Both the position numbers and the translations under genes were made by a program. From positions 1,922,001-1,986,000 of the forward strand of contig NZ_CP036292.1 of the NCBI RefSeq assembly GCF_007751715.1: a DNA stretch of 64,000 nucleotides. Reading direction: 5' to 3'. The notes under the pieces are model-generated. The model saw only the letters and a program-made list of their open reading frames with translations. It had not been told where the DNA came from and ran no database searches. Of this stretch, positions 1 through 8,745 are shown piece after piece (positions within the stretch are counted from its first letter, which is position 1; every line of letters begins with the position of its first letter). The stretch comes from Rosistilla oblonga. Its GTDB lineage: Bacteria > Planctomycetota > Planctomycetia > Pirellulales > Pirellulaceae.

Positions 1-7
1 CATAAGA

Positions 8-1753
8 CTATTGCACAACCAGTTCGGGGACCAGATCGCCAAGGCGATCGAGTAAATACAAATCGACTTCGCGGGCGCTCTCCAGCTGCATCACGCGGCA
101 GGCGATCTCTTCGCAATCGGCGATCGTCACGCTGCGAATCACCTTCTTGATCCGCGGGATCGCCAGCGGCGGAACGCTGACGCTGCGAACGCCCAGTCCC
201 AACAGCAACAACACACGAGCAGGATTTGAGCTCATCTCGCCGCAGATGCCGACCGGCGTGTTGGTCTTGTTGGAAACATCGACGGTTTGCTGGATCAATC
301 GCAGCACCGCCGGATCGCTCGACTGATAAAGTTCCGCAACGCTTTCGTTGCTGCGGTCGACTGCCAGCGTGTATTGCACCAGGTCGTTGGTGCCGATGCT
401 GAAGAAATCGACCTCCTCGGCAAAGCGATCGATCATGATCACCGCGGCGGGGACTTCGACCATCATTCCGATCGGGATGTCGCTGCGGAATTCGGCCCCT
501 TCTTCGCGAAGATCATCGATCACGATGTTGACAAGCATTCGCGCCGTTCGCAGTTCTTGCAGCGTCGAGATCAATGGGAACATCATCCGCACGTCGCCAT
601 GCACCGCAGCCCTTAGGACGGCGCGGATTTGGGTGCGGAACAGATCCTGATTCTTCAACGACAAGCGGATGCTACGGAGTCCCAAAAACGGGTTGTTCTC
701 GGGTTCGGTCAGCGAGGTGTGCCCCATTTTGTCGGCGCCCAGGTCGAGCGTTCGAATCACGACCGGACGACCCTGCAACGCACCGATGACTTCGGTATAC
801 GCTTGGTAGTGGTCTTCTTCGCTCGGTTCCTCGTCGCTGCTGAGGTACAAAAATTCGGTGCGATACAGACCGATGCCGTCGGCTCCACGCTGCAGGCAGG
901 CGTCGACTTCGTGAGGGAATTCGATGTTCGCCGAAAGCGTCACGCGATGTCCATCGACAGTCTCAGCTGGCAAGTCGCGCAGTTCGGCCAGACGCAGCGT
1001 CAGCTTTTGGCGAATCTGCGCCCGTTCCTCGTAGCGATCGATCGTCGCTTGGTCGGGATCGACGATCATGCAGCCGCGGTCGCCATCGACGATGACTTGC
1101 GAGCCCTGGCCGATGCGATCCAGGAACTGGCCGATGCCAACAACCGCTGGCAGTTCGAGTCCCTTGGCGACGATCGCTGTGTGACCGCCGGGGCCGCCGA
1201 TCTCGGTGCAGAAGCCACGCACGAATTGGCGATCGAGGTTTGCGGTTTCGCTGGGGGTTAGATTCCGGGCCAGCAGGATCACCGGTTCGTCGAGATTGCT
1301 CAACGGGTCGCTGGTGACGGCACCAAGCCGATGCAGCAGTTGCTTTTCGATATCCAGCACATCCTCGGCGCGTTCGGCCAAAAACGGGCTGTTCAGCTTG
1401 CCGAGCGCTTCGGCGTAGCGGTGCAAGACGCGGCTGACGGCGTAAGCGGCGCTTTGATGCTGTTCGTGGACACGGCCTTCGAGTTCGGCCAACAGCCCGG
1501 GATCGCTGAGCATCTGTTGTTGAGCCGAGAAGATGCGGCCGGCTTCTTCGCCCAACCGTTCAGCGGTCTGCTTGCGGTTGACCTCCAGCTGCTTGGCCAC
1601 CTTGCCAAATGCAGACAATAACCGCCCCCACTCGGCCGATGTGTCGGCCGCGGGAATAAGACACCTGGGGATGCGATACCCTTCATCGTCCAGTACTAAG
1701 GCCGGACCGATCGCAACGCCTGGTGAAACCGGGATTCCTTGAAGTTCGAGCAT
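8..1753 (-). CDS. ptsI: Phosphoenolpyruvate-protein phosphotransferase (PTS enzyme I)
   Basis: Enzyme I autophosphorylates on histidine with phosphoenolpyruvate and passes the phosphate to HPr in the cytoplasm. The 581-residue length fits classical EI without an N-terminal GAF domain, so it is not PtsP-like. Visible landmarks are the swivelling-domain active site GGPGGHTAIVAKGLELPAVVG-like segment (His about residue 193), the PEP-binding TIM barrel with GLYRTEFLYL and the C-terminal GICGEMSSNP motif. It is the last gene of the hpf-ptsN-ptsH-ptsI group and is separated from ptsH by about 200 bases containing a perfect hairpin. No EIIB or EIIC gene is nearby, so the output is probably regulatory. 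The gene is complete: the stop lies at the window edge. Confidence 0.95.
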   Translation of the reverse strand: MLELQGIPVSPGVAIGPALVLDDEGYRIPRCLIPAADTSAEWGRLLSAFGKVAKQLEVNRKQTAERLGEEAGRIFSAQQQMLSDPGLLAELEGRVHEQHQSAAYAVSRVLHRYAEALGKLNSPFLAERAEDVLDIEKQLLHRLGAVTSDPLSNLDEPVILLARNLTPSETANLDRQFVRGFCTEIGGPGGHTAIVAKGLELPAVVGIGQFLDRIGQGSQVIVDGDRGCMIVDPDQATIDRYEERAQIRQKLTLRLAELRDLPAETVDGHRVTLSANIEFPHEVDACLQRGADGIGLYRTEFLYLSSDEEPSEEDHYQAYTEVIGALQGRPVVIRTLDLGADKMGHTSLTEPENNPFLGLRSIRLSLKNQDLFRTQIRAVLRAAVHGDVRMMFPLISTLQELRTARMLVNIVIDDLREEGAEFRSDIPIGMMVEVPAAVIMIDRFAEEVDFFSIGTNDLVQYTLAVDRSNESVAELYQSSDPAVLRLIQQTVDVSNKTNTPVGICGEMSSNPARVLLLLGLGVRSVSVPPLAIPRIKKVIRSVTIADCEEIACRVMQLESAREVDLYLLDRLGDLVPELVVQ

Positions 1754-1893
1754 TCAATGGCGGCACGCGCAACATCCTTACCATCGACGCGATGCTGCAG
1801 GCGATCGATCCGCCGAGCCATCGAGAGGATGAACCGAATTGGCCTTGCCATTTCTTTTCTTGTACGGTTTTTAAAGTTCAATGGTCGTCGGTC

Positions 1894-1912
1894 CCCAGCC
1901 GCATCGGCTGGG
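1894..1912. repeat. Perfect hairpin between ptsH and ptsI
   Basis: An 8-bp perfect inverted repeat (CCCAGCCG, loop CAT, CGGCTGGG) lies in the roughly 200-base gap between ptsH and ptsI. There is no adjacent T-run on the minus strand, so it is not a classical terminator. Attenuation or an mRNA-processing or stabilising element that sets the ptsH/ptsI ratio is possible but only inferred. Confidence 0.5.
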
Positions 1913-1951
1913 AGCCATGCCGCAGCCGACAACATTTGTAGCGGCGGCGGA

Positions 1952-2248
1952 TTATTCGGCGTCGAGTTCGTGGAAACCAGCCTCGAACAACTCGGCGACC
2001 GCCGACAACGCCTCTGCGGCATCGGGGCCTTCGGCTGAAAGCCCGAGCTGGGTTCCTTGAACAGCGCCCAGCGTGAGCACGGACAACATGTTCTTGCAGT
2101 CGGCAGATTGGTCGTCTTTGGTCACCATGACAGTCGCCTCGTACTGCATCGCCAACCGCGCCATCAGCTCCGCCGGGCGCAGGTGCAGCCCTTTTTCGTT
2201 CTTAACGACGACGATTTGCTGGCATGATGGATTGGACATAGCGTGCAT
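1952..2248 (-). CDS. ptsH: HPr family phosphocarrier protein
   Basis: This small cytoplasmic phosphocarrier (98 residues) relays phosphate from EI to EIIA. The active-site segment GLHLRPAELMARL carries the phosphorylatable histidine (His15 equivalent). In the region of the regulatory Ser46 of Gram-positive HPr, the protein reads CKNMLSVLTLG; aligning it with LKSIMGVMSLG places Asn where Ser46 would be, so HPr-kinase type control at that residue is not expected. It lies 20 bases downstream of ptsN on the same strand and is almost certainly co-transcribed. The C-terminus is acidic and a few residues longer than E. coli HPr. Confidence 0.92.
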   Translation of the reverse strand: MHAMSNPSCQQIVVVKNEKGLHLRPAELMARLAMQYEATVMVTKDDQSADCKNMLSVLTLGAVQGTQLGLSAEGPDAAEALSAVAELFEAGFHELDAE

Positions 2249-2268
2249 ATCTATGGCGGAACGTGCGT

Positions 2269-2745
2269 TTAAGACGCAAACTGATTGTTATCAGCCTCTT
2301 CGAGCAATTGGTTGATGTCGTCGACCGTCTTGCTTTGCTTGAGGAAGCGGCAGAAGGTGTCGTCGCGCAACTGACGCGAGATGTTTTCCAGGGCTCGCAG
2401 GTGATCGCCAGGGCGTTCTGGAGGGCTGATCAGCAGGAAGAAGAGTTGTACTTTTTCGCCATCGAGGCTGTTGAAGTCGACGCCGTCGACGCTGACACCG
2501 ACGGTGCCGACCAGCTTTTCAACGCTGGGATGCTTTGTGTGAGGAACGGCAACGCCGCGACCAATGCCTGTGCTGCCGAGTTCTTCGCGCTTCATAACCG
2601 CAGCGATGATATCGTCTTTGTCGGCGGTCTTGATCTCGCCTGCGGTAACCAAGCTTTCCACCAATTCGGTGACGACGGCTTCCTTGTCGTATGATGCTAG
2701 ATCCGGCTTGATCGCCTTAACGCAAATAAAGTCTGCGAATTTCAT
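2269..2745 (-). CDS. ptsN: PTS IIA domain protein, PtsN/fructose-IIA type
   Basis: A 158-residue single-domain EIIA of the fructose/nitrogen class. The active-site histidine is in the motif GRGVAVPHTKHPSV (about residue 70), matching the PHxK signature of EIIA-Ntr/Fru. Standing alone, without IIB/IIC and in an operon with hpf, ptsH and ptsI, it fits the regulatory PTS branch (PTS-Ntr-like) that senses PEP or nitrogen status and controls other proteins by contact. It lies about 240 bases downstream of hpf and 20 bases upstream of ptsH. Confidence 0.9.
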   Translation of the reverse strand: MKFADFICVKAIKPDLASYDKEAVVTELVESLVTAGEIKTADKDDIIAAVMKREELGSTGIGRGVAVPHTKHPSVEKLVGTVGVSVDGVDFNSLDGEKVQLFFLLISPPERPGDHLRALENISRQLRDDTFCRFLKQSKTVDDINQLLEEADNNQFAS

Positions 2746-2987
2746 TACCTATCCTTTGATTTAAAAAAAATCAGCCTCGCAACGCCGTTTCGCAACGCTC
2801 GATGTTCCGGCTGGGAATTGATTTCATGGAGCCACCGGTGCCCGTCGAGGACAAACGGCTTCCAGGTGGCTGTGCGGTCTTGCAATGGTGTTCTGCATGT
2901 TCGATCGGCCGCGATTCGGTCGGGCGGTTGCCGCCACGACGCAGAGATCTGCTCTGCGTCGGCGGTATGGCTCCGACTGGCTGTGCT

Positions 2988-3332
2988 TTAAACCTCGTCG
3001 GCAACATCCGTTGTTTCGATGTGTTTCAGTCCGGTCGCCCGGTGCTCGGTTCGCTTTTCCTTGGCGCGTCGCAGTTGCTTTTCCAGCTTGGGAATCACGA
3101 CATCCAACGCTCCGATGACCGTTGTCGCTGTGGCCGAGGCGATAAAGTCTTCCTCGTGTTCAACCGAGACCTTGGCTTCGAGAACTGGCGATTCGAGCTT
3201 CTCCAAGTCGACAATCACTTCGATCGCGTTCACCCGATCATACAAACGACGCAGCTTTTCAACTTTGTCTTCGATCAGAGATTGATCGCCCGTTCCCAGA
3301 TTGCCGTGTCGGGCAGAGACGCTCACTAGCAT
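2988..3332 (-). CDS. hpf: Ribosome hibernation-promoting factor (HPF/YfiA family)
   Basis: A 114-residue short-form ribosome-associated factor that binds the 30S subunit and silences ribosomes in stationary phase or stress. The family pattern is visible: an N-terminal beta strand with ISARHGNL-like start, KVEKLRRLYDRV helix, VEVIVDLEK strand, then EEDFIASATATTVIGALDVVIPKLEKQLRRAKEK. It lacks the C-terminal dimerisation domain of long HPF. The start is supported by a good Shine-Dalgarno AAGGAG six bases upstream. It heads the PTS gene group, an association also known in other bacteria, where hpf lies near rpoN and ptsN. A strongly palindromic segment lies about 60 bases upstream of the start. 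Confidence 0.9.
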   Translation of the reverse strand: MLVSVSARHGNLGTGDQSLIEDKVEKLRRLYDRVNAIEVIVDLEKLESPVLEAKVSVEHEEDFIASATATTVIGALDVVIPKLEKQLRRAKEKRTEHRATGLKHIETTDVADEV

Positions 3333-3392
3333 TGATTGCTCCTTAGTATGATTGCAGCATCGAAACGGACCTCGTTTCTAGCGAGTAGCATA

Positions 3393-3448
3393 CGCCGAAT
3401 CACGCGTTTAGGTAAGCGTTACTGTAAACGCGTGCACATGATTCGGCG
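3393..3448. repeat. Nested inverted repeat upstream of hpf
   Basis: CACGCGTTTA at 3401-3410 is the exact reverse complement of TAAACGCGTG at 3425-3434. The 14-base loop holds a smaller GTAA/TTAC pair, and the outer CGCCGAATCA (3393-3402) matches TGATTCGGCG (3439-3448) after a 6-base offset. It lies in the 350-base region between hpf and the PQQ-repeat gene, upstream of hpf and downstream of nothing on the plus strand. It could be an operator, a leader hairpin of the hpf transcript or a terminator of an upstream minus-strand transcript; which one cannot be told from sequence. No other feature was recognised in 3333-3682. Confidence 0.6.
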
Positions 3449-3682
3449 GTATTTTCGTTCCAAATGCTCGGCTTAACAGACCTTAAGTTCTTCCAAAACA
3501 ATACCTTACGATACCCGTAAAGGATTGCACTCGTCACCCTCAATTGACGCTTTTTCGGGTGCTCTTCGCTTCGCTTTCCATCTTTTTGGCCAACGCAGTT
3601 TAAACTTCCTCGGGGTCGCTACGCACGCCCGATGCGACCGTTAGGAGGCCCCCAGACGTTCCACTGCATCTCCCGCTGCAGA

Positions 3683-4990
3683 TCAGCGAGTCGCAGCGGA
3701 ATCGGCCAGGCAGTAGACGTATTCTTGAGTCTTCTCATCGGCGGTCAACGATACCCGGGTAAATATCTGCCCCCCACAGATCGCTGGAGTTGCAAATACC
3801 TTGCTCCCCAGCGAATTTGTCGCCACGCTTTGGAATCCCTCGACGCTCGCCTTGAAGATATGTGTCTTCCCCGATTCGCTGGTCACATAGATGTTCTCGC
3901 CGACCAGGACGGGGGAGCTGCTGAAGGTTCCGCCCAGTCGCTCTTTCCAGATCTGTTCCCCTGTTTCCACGTTCAAACAGGTCGCGATGCCCGCGTCGAG
4001 AATGGCAAATACGTGCCCCTTGGCGATCAACATCGACGGCACGTATTCGCGGTCGGTGTTCTCCCAGACGATTTTTCCCGATCCGTCCGCTGCGACCGCA
4101 GAGATATGGTTGTCGGGGTATCCGCCGCTGGTCAGGATGACTTTTCCGTCGGTAACGGTTGTCGTCACGCATTCGGTCGTCGCCCCTTCGATTTCCCAGA
4201 TCGTTTGTCCGGTCAGCGGATCGAGGCTGGTGACCAAGTCACAGCCGGTCATGATCAATTGATCGCGGCCAGCCGCTTTGACGACGACCGGCGAGGGGTA
4301 ATTCGGGAGTTCGGGACGCTCGCGCCGCCAGACGATCTCGCCGTTGGTCCGATCCATCGCCACGATCGCTCCCCCCGCTTTATTGTCAGCCGATGAGATC
4401 ACCAGGTTTTTGTAGATCGTCGGCGACGAACCGTATCCCTGGTGGACCTGGTAATCGGTCAAACGCGTTTGCCAGAGCTGTTTACCGTCCAGATCGAGCG
4501 CTGTCGTCCAAACCGCGTTGTCGTTGAGGAAGTTGATGAACAGCCGCGAGCCGTCCGAGGCGATCGTCGACGATGCCAACGTTGCCTTCAGATTCATCTT
4601 TTTCCCGCGGGTCTCGAATCCGCCGCGGTGGACGATCGTTTCCCATAGCTGTTTTCCGGTCGCGCGATCGAGCCCAAGGACGATCTGGACTTCGCGTTCG
4701 TGATCGGCTGAGGTGATGAAAACGCGGTCGCCGATCACGACGGGCGAGCTGTGACCGCGGCCGGGCACCTCCGCTCGCCACAACACATTTTCGGTCTCGC
4801 TCCACGATGTCGGAGGCGTTTGCTTTGCTGAAGCGACTCCGTTTTGATCCGGGCCGCGCCAGAAGGGCCAGTCGCTGGCGGGGAACTGCAATCCGCTGAG
4901 TCCAGCCGGTTCGAGCGCCGCCGCGGGTTGGCTGATCAGGGAAAGCGATATCAACAGACAAATAGGAGCGAAGTTCTTCAGTCGACCCAT
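3683..4990 (-). CDS. Secreted PQQ-like beta-propeller repeat protein
   Basis: A 435-residue exported protein with a Sec signal peptide (hydrophobic stretch followed by AAALE, about residues 8-26). The mature part is built from PQQ-type blades, recognised by repeated patterns such as GLDRATGKQLWE, ALDLDGKQLWQ, AMDRTNGEIVWRR, SLDPLTGQTIWE and CLNVETGEQIWKERL, separated by SSPVV/SSPTI segments. The same fold occurs in BamB and in many planctomycete secreted proteins, often annotated as PQQ-binding-like; no cofactor-binding or catalytic residues are evident, so an enzymatic role is not claimed. It is a single gene with no close operon partner. Confidence 0.88.
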   Translation of the reverse strand: MGRLKNFAPICLLISLSLISQPAAALEPAGLSGLQFPASDWPFWRGPDQNGVASAKQTPPTSWSETENVLWRAEVPGRGHSSPVVIGDRVFITSADHEREVQIVLGLDRATGKQLWETIVHRGGFETRGKKMNLKATLASSTIASDGSRLFINFLNDNAVWTTALDLDGKQLWQTRLTDYQVHQGYGSSPTIYKNLVISSADNKAGGAIVAMDRTNGEIVWRRERPELPNYPSPVVVKAAGRDQLIMTGCDLVTSLDPLTGQTIWEIEGATTECVTTTVTDGKVILTSGGYPDNHISAVAADGSGKIVWENTDREYVPSMLIAKGHVFAILDAGIATCLNVETGEQIWKERLGGTFSSSPVLVGENIYVTSESGKTHIFKASVEGFQSVATNSLGSKVFATPAICGGQIFTRVSLTADEKTQEYVYCLADSAATR

Positions 4991-5158
4991 AGCGGTGCGT
5001 CTCGGTAGGTTGGTGGAGCCGGAGGGGGGCGACCGGAACGCTTTCGGGCCGCGCTCTCATTATCGATCATGCCGCGCCGCAACGCAATCTTTGCGCAGCC
5101 TCAGCCCAGGGCGGGCGTGCCAGGTTCGGTGGGGGCTGCAATGGAGAGCCGCGGGCTG

Positions 5159-5815
5159 TCAGCTGATCTGATCGCTCGACAGGTGCGTGATCGAATTCAG
5201 GATATCCAACCGCCAAGCGTCTTCGGAAACGGTAAACTTCGTCAGTCCGGTGTTCAGCATCGGGCCGATGTGTCGGCGGGTGAAATCGTTGCCAAGGATC
5301 TGTCGTAGCATGCAGACTTTAAAGTCGGCGTGGATCACCGCCACGACGACCTTGTCGGTCGCCCCGAACTGTTCGGCAAATCGAGCCAGCATTTGTTCGC
5401 TGCGGAGCGTCGCTTGGGCTTCGGTTTCATAGGGACGACAGCCCCACCAGCCCTCGGTGCCGATCGATTCGTCGACCGTTGTACCGGGATATTTGGCGAG
5501 GATTGCGTCGCGGTTCATCCCCGGCGCCCCCTGCTCTTCCCCGGGAATGTAGCCTCGGTAACATCCGCCGACCTCGTGCAGATCGCGCCAGACATGGATC
5601 GGCATCCGCAGCGAATCGGCCAGGTACTGGGTCGTCTGCAGCGTCCGGAGGAATCCGCTGGTGACCAGGAAGTCGACGTTTTGGTCGGCTATCGATTTTG
5701 CGATCGCTGCAGCCTGCTGGTGTCCCAGTTCGGTGATCTCGGGATCTTCGACACGCTCCGCTTCGGGTTTGCTGTTGTTGGCGCTTTGCGCGTGGCGGAT
5801 CAGGTACAGCTGCAT
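5159..5815 (-). CDS. Histidine phosphatase family protein
   Basis: A 218-residue protein starting MQLYLIRHAQSANN, where RH contains the phospho-accepting histidine of the histidine phosphatase (phosphoglycerate mutase-like) superfamily. The second histidine is in VVAVIHADFK. An upstream in-frame extension reads as non-protein-like sequence overlapping the preceding gene in another frame, so the start at 5815 was chosen. It begins 2 bases after the stop of the small membrane protein upstream, suggesting translational coupling. The substrate cannot be assigned; sugar or nucleotide phosphates are typical for the family. Confidence 0.85.
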   Translation of the reverse strand: MQLYLIRHAQSANNSKPEAERVEDPEITELGHQQAAAIAKSIADQNVDFLVTSGFLRTLQTTQYLADSLRMPIHVWRDLHEVGGCYRGYIPGEEQGAPGMNRDAILAKYPGTTVDESIGTEGWWGCRPYETEAQATLRSEQMLARFAEQFGATDKVVVAVIHADFKVCMLRQILGNDFTRRHIGPMLNTGLTKFTVSEDAWRLDILNSITHLSSDQIS

Positions 5816-5817
5816 CG

Positions 5818-6129
5818 TCAAACTTTCGTCGAATCGGCGCGATCCGAATCGATCGCTTGGGAGGAAGGGGATGTCTCGCTGCCGCGATCGCGACCGACCC
5901 AGTCGATCATGGTCCATTGCAGGATCAGCAGTAGCACGGGGCCAACATACAACGCGAACTGAGAAAGGCTGCGATTGCGCATCCACTGCGGGCCATTTTC
6001 GGCAATCGCAAAATAGATCGCCGCGACGACGCCGCCATTGAGAACAAGCAACAGGCAGCCAAACAGAGCGCTGGCCACGGCGAACCCGCAGGTTCCCAGG
6101 CCGCCGCGAAGTCTTGCCGATCGTCTCAC
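5818..6129 (-). CDS. Small membrane protein, unknown function
   Basis: A 103-residue protein with two predicted membrane segments (about residues 14-42, rich in AVASALFGCLLLVLNGGVV, and 58-76, FALYVGPVLLLILQW) and a hydrophilic charged C-terminus. I do not recognise a family. It lies immediately upstream of the histidine phosphatase gene with a 2-base gap, so the two are probably translated from one mRNA and may work together at the inner membrane. Confidence 0.7.
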   Translation of the reverse strand: MRRSARLRGGLGTCGFAVASALFGCLLLVLNGGVVAAIYFAIAENGPQWMRNRSLSQFALYVGPVLLLILQWTMIDWVGRDRGSETSPSSQAIDSDRADSTKV

Positions 6130-6301
6130 TGAAGCTCCCAGGTTGATTCAAACGCTCCGCACGAAAGGCTCGCGGCGGCTTGCGCGTTGCATGCCGCAGA
6201 ATACTCTCCCCTTTTAAGTCGCCGCTGCGGTAAGTGCAACCGGCCCGGACGGCTTTGGGAGAGGCTTCGTCGCCGTTTCGAAACCGATCAACATCGCTGC
6301 G

Positions 6302-7333
6302 TCATGGAATCCGCAGCGCCGAAAACTGTCGATGCGCTCGCTTTCCCTTAGAGACTTCAAATCCCTTGCGAGCTGCAAACTGCTTGTGAACCGCCGTCGC
6401 AACTTGTTCGTCGTAGGGGCCGGCGTGGACCAACAATAAGTACCGCAGGCGGAGCGGTTTTTCAGAGGTGATCTCGAACGCTTCGTGCATCCCAAACGAA
6501 GCGCCCATCCAGCCATCGGCTCGGACGTGCCAGTGCGTTGGGTAGCGAGGGTTCTCGGGATGGTCAAAGAAGGTGATTCCTTCGATCTGCGTCGTCCGGT
6601 CGGGGCCGCTGCCGACAGCGACCGGGCCGCTGTAATCGACCCAACGAGCTGGCTTGCCGAAAATCTCCGGCTCCCCTTCCCCACCCTCGCTGTTGGTCAA
6701 TCGCCCGCCGCCAAAATGAGTCGAGATCGTCTTGGCGACTCGCACGGCGAGAAACCCAAAATTGGTCTTCCCCAGCTGAACCGAATCGCGGCCTTCGCCC
6801 GGTTTGAATTCGGATTGCAGTTCCAACGCGTATTGACCCGCTTCGCCGGGGATCAACGCGGCGACCAGGTCCTGCTGCATCAATTCGTTCCCCTCGGGAT
6901 CGAACCAGCCGCAGGTCGACGCCATCACGGATTCGTCGTTGCCGTCCTCGTAGGCGTACCAATTCTTCTGTCGGATCGAGGTCCCTTTGCCATCGGCCCA
7001 AAAGGTGAATCCGTCGACATCATGATGCGCAAACCAAACGCTGCGATGATGATCGTGGTCCGCCGCGCCGGGGTGTCCCATGCGAGTTAGCGACGTTCCC
7101 GATGGTCCGACTAACGGATAGAAGAATGGACGCGGGTATTTGGCGTCGTAGTGCCACCGCGTTCGCTGCACGCCATCGATCTGGAAGTCGACCTGGTGGT
7201 CGGGCAGCGGAATCAGCTCGCATCGATCCAGTTGAAACACGCCTGCGGCGGCAGGCTCTTCAGCCAACAGCGGAGAGGCGGCGGCTAGCAGTATCAAAAC
7301 ACAGGCGGCGGATCGGAGGAGGGGGGAACGCAT
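6302..7333 (-). CDS. Secreted PmoA-family (DUF6807) protein
   Basis: A 343-residue exported protein with a Sec signal (MRSPLLRSAACVLILLAAASPLLAEEP); the start at 7333 is chosen because it places the signal peptide at the N-terminus, whereas the upstream extension has no signal character. The body has the features of the PmoA-like family common in planctomycetes: RTRWHYDAKYPRPFFYPL, HPGAADHDHHRSVWFAHHDVDGFTFW, and near the C-terminus ENPRYPTHWHVRADGWMGASFG. The many histidines suggest metal or carbohydrate binding but activity is unknown. No clear operon partner; the upstream gap holds a perfect inverted repeat. Confidence 0.8.
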   Translation of the reverse strand: MRSPLLRSAACVLILLAAASPLLAEEPAAAGVFQLDRCELIPLPDHQVDFQIDGVQRTRWHYDAKYPRPFFYPLVGPSGTSLTRMGHPGAADHDHHRSVWFAHHDVDGFTFWADGKGTSIRQKNWYAYEDGNDESVMASTCGWFDPEGNELMQQDLVAALIPGEAGQYALELQSEFKPGEGRDSVQLGKTNFGFLAVRVAKTISTHFGGGRLTNSEGGEGEPEIFGKPARWVDYSGPVAVGSGPDRTTQIEGITFFDHPENPRYPTHWHVRADGWMGASFGMHEAFEITSEKPLRLRYLLLVHAGPYDEQVATAVHKQFAARKGFEVSKGKRAHRQFSALRIP

Positions 7334-7517
7334 GCGGAACCTTTGCAAAATCAGCGGTGAGAGAGTTGGGGGCAGGCGGGGATGTTCGCCATCTTCCCAT
7401 GCTCGCGACCACGCTGCAACTTGCAACTGCAGGGCTATCGCGTGGCGGCTGATTTGCCAGAGCAGAAACTGTTAACGCCCTGTCGATTTAATCGCGTGCG
7501 AACTTCTTGAATTAGCA

Positions 7518-7571
7518 GTTTGGGCGTTAGCCCCGGTTTAGCGTTGCTTGAACCGGGGCTAACGCCCAAAC
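7518..7571. repeat. Perfect 21-bp inverted repeat
   Basis: Two exactly complementary 21-base arms (7518-7538 and 7551-7571, core GGGCGTTAGCCCCGG) flank a 12-base loop TAGCGTTGCTTG. It sits between two minus-strand genes, about 70 bases downstream of the methyltransferase stop and about 185 bases upstream of the PmoA-like gene. As RNA it would form a very stable stem on either strand. It may be a dispersed palindromic element (REP-like) or a terminator of the methyltransferase transcript; there is no T-run. A further AACGGCT/AGCCGTT pair lies just beyond it (7569-7595 area). Confidence 0.75.
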
Positions 7572-7641
7572 GGCTGACTAAACCGACAAGCCGTTAACAG
7601 CCTTGGCTGCATGCGCGTCGCCGCTGATGTTACCAGCGGGA

Positions 7642-8622
7642 TCAGTTCAGCGTTTCGGGACGCGTTCCCATCAGAAGGCCCGCGTTTTGAGGAGCGTTGG
7701 TTAGCGGTGCGTAGAGGGCGGAGGTGAGGCCTGCGCCGACCATCAACTGGCTCGCTTCGGGAGCGGTTCGCAAGCGGCCCAGCGGAGTCCGCAAACCGAG
7801 TTCCAAGTTCTGCACGGCGGTCGCCAACGATCGCTCTTTGGCGTCGATTGGATCGAAGAAATCGATCACCGCAACTTCGCCATCGGGCCGCGTGACATCG
7901 GCGGCGCGGCCGAGGATCGTGACGGCAAGGGCATCGTCGAGCGTCTGCAGCAATTCGGGAATCACGACCAAATCGAAGGGGCCCTCGGGCAGTTCGCCGC
8001 TGGTTGGATCGCCTTCGATCCCCTTCCAACGATTTTGCAGACCGATGCTCTCGATCATCGTCTTCGCTTCGCCCAACGCGTCGGCATGATCGATGGCGAC
8101 GATCGTGGTGCCGGGATCGCGAAACGCAAGCGTCGACGTCCAGACGCCCGAACCGCAACCGATCTCCAGAATCCGCAGGTCGCGGCGTTTCTGGCCGATC
8201 TCCAACACCGCGGCGGCTTGCATTGCCAGCGGTGTCCGTGTCCATCCGCGGGCGACTTGGTGGCGTCGATACGCATCCCCGTTGCCGGCGGGAAGATCGC
8301 ATCGCAGTTGGCCGACCAGGCTGTCCAAGTAGTAATCGCCGAGGTCTGAATCGTATTGGGCTAACAGTCCCAGAGTTTGCGAGGCGGCGTAGTGCTCGGC
8401 GTATTGTTCGATCAGGCCAGACGCGATCAAGACGTCCAAGATCCGCGTGGTCAGGTTGGGCTGGATGTCGCAAGCCTCGACGAGCTCGCCAAACGTTTTT
8501 TGCCCCGACAGCAGTTGCTGGAACAGACCGACCTCTCGGGCCGCCCGAATCGCGTGCGCCGTCGAGTTGATCCCGATCAGGGTCCAGTATTTGCGAATCG
8601 TCAATTCTTGCTGATTGGCCAT
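7642..8622 (-). CDS. SAM-dependent methyltransferase with N-terminal dimerisation/winged-helix domain
   Basis: A 326-residue cytoplasmic methyltransferase. Residues 1-95 resemble the helical dimerisation and winged-helix domain of plant-type O-methyltransferases (ILDVLIASGLIE, ASQTLGLLA), and the C-terminal Rossmann domain has the SAM site ILEIGCGSGVWTSTLA followed by IVAIDHA. ATG at 8622 is chosen over an in-frame start 72 bases upstream because the extra residues are low-complexity; neither has a strong ribosome binding site. It lies downstream of the OleD-like reductase on the same strand (about 120 bases apart). The substrate is unknown. Confidence 0.82.
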   Translation of the reverse strand: MANQQELTIRKYWTLIGINSTAHAIRAAREVGLFQQLLSGQKTFGELVEACDIQPNLTTRILDVLIASGLIEQYAEHYAASQTLGLLAQYDSDLGDYYLDSLVGQLRCDLPAGNGDAYRRHQVARGWTRTPLAMQAAAVLEIGQKRRDLRILEIGCGSGVWTSTLAFRDPGTTIVAIDHADALGEAKTMIESIGLQNRWKGIEGDPTSGELPEGPFDLVVIPELLQTLDDALAVTILGRAADVTRPDGEVAVIDFFDPIDAKERSLATAVQNLELGLRTPLGRLRTAPEASQLMVGAGLTSALYAPLTNAPQNAGLLMGTRPETLN

Positions 8623-8745
8623 CGTATGGTTGTGTCTTTTCGTGGATTTTGCAGTGGTGCGGGGGGCCGCGGCGGCGGCAAGAGTATATTGCACGAGGTT
8701 CGTTTCAGGAACGGATGGCCGGCCTGTGAAGCGCCGTCGATCGGA

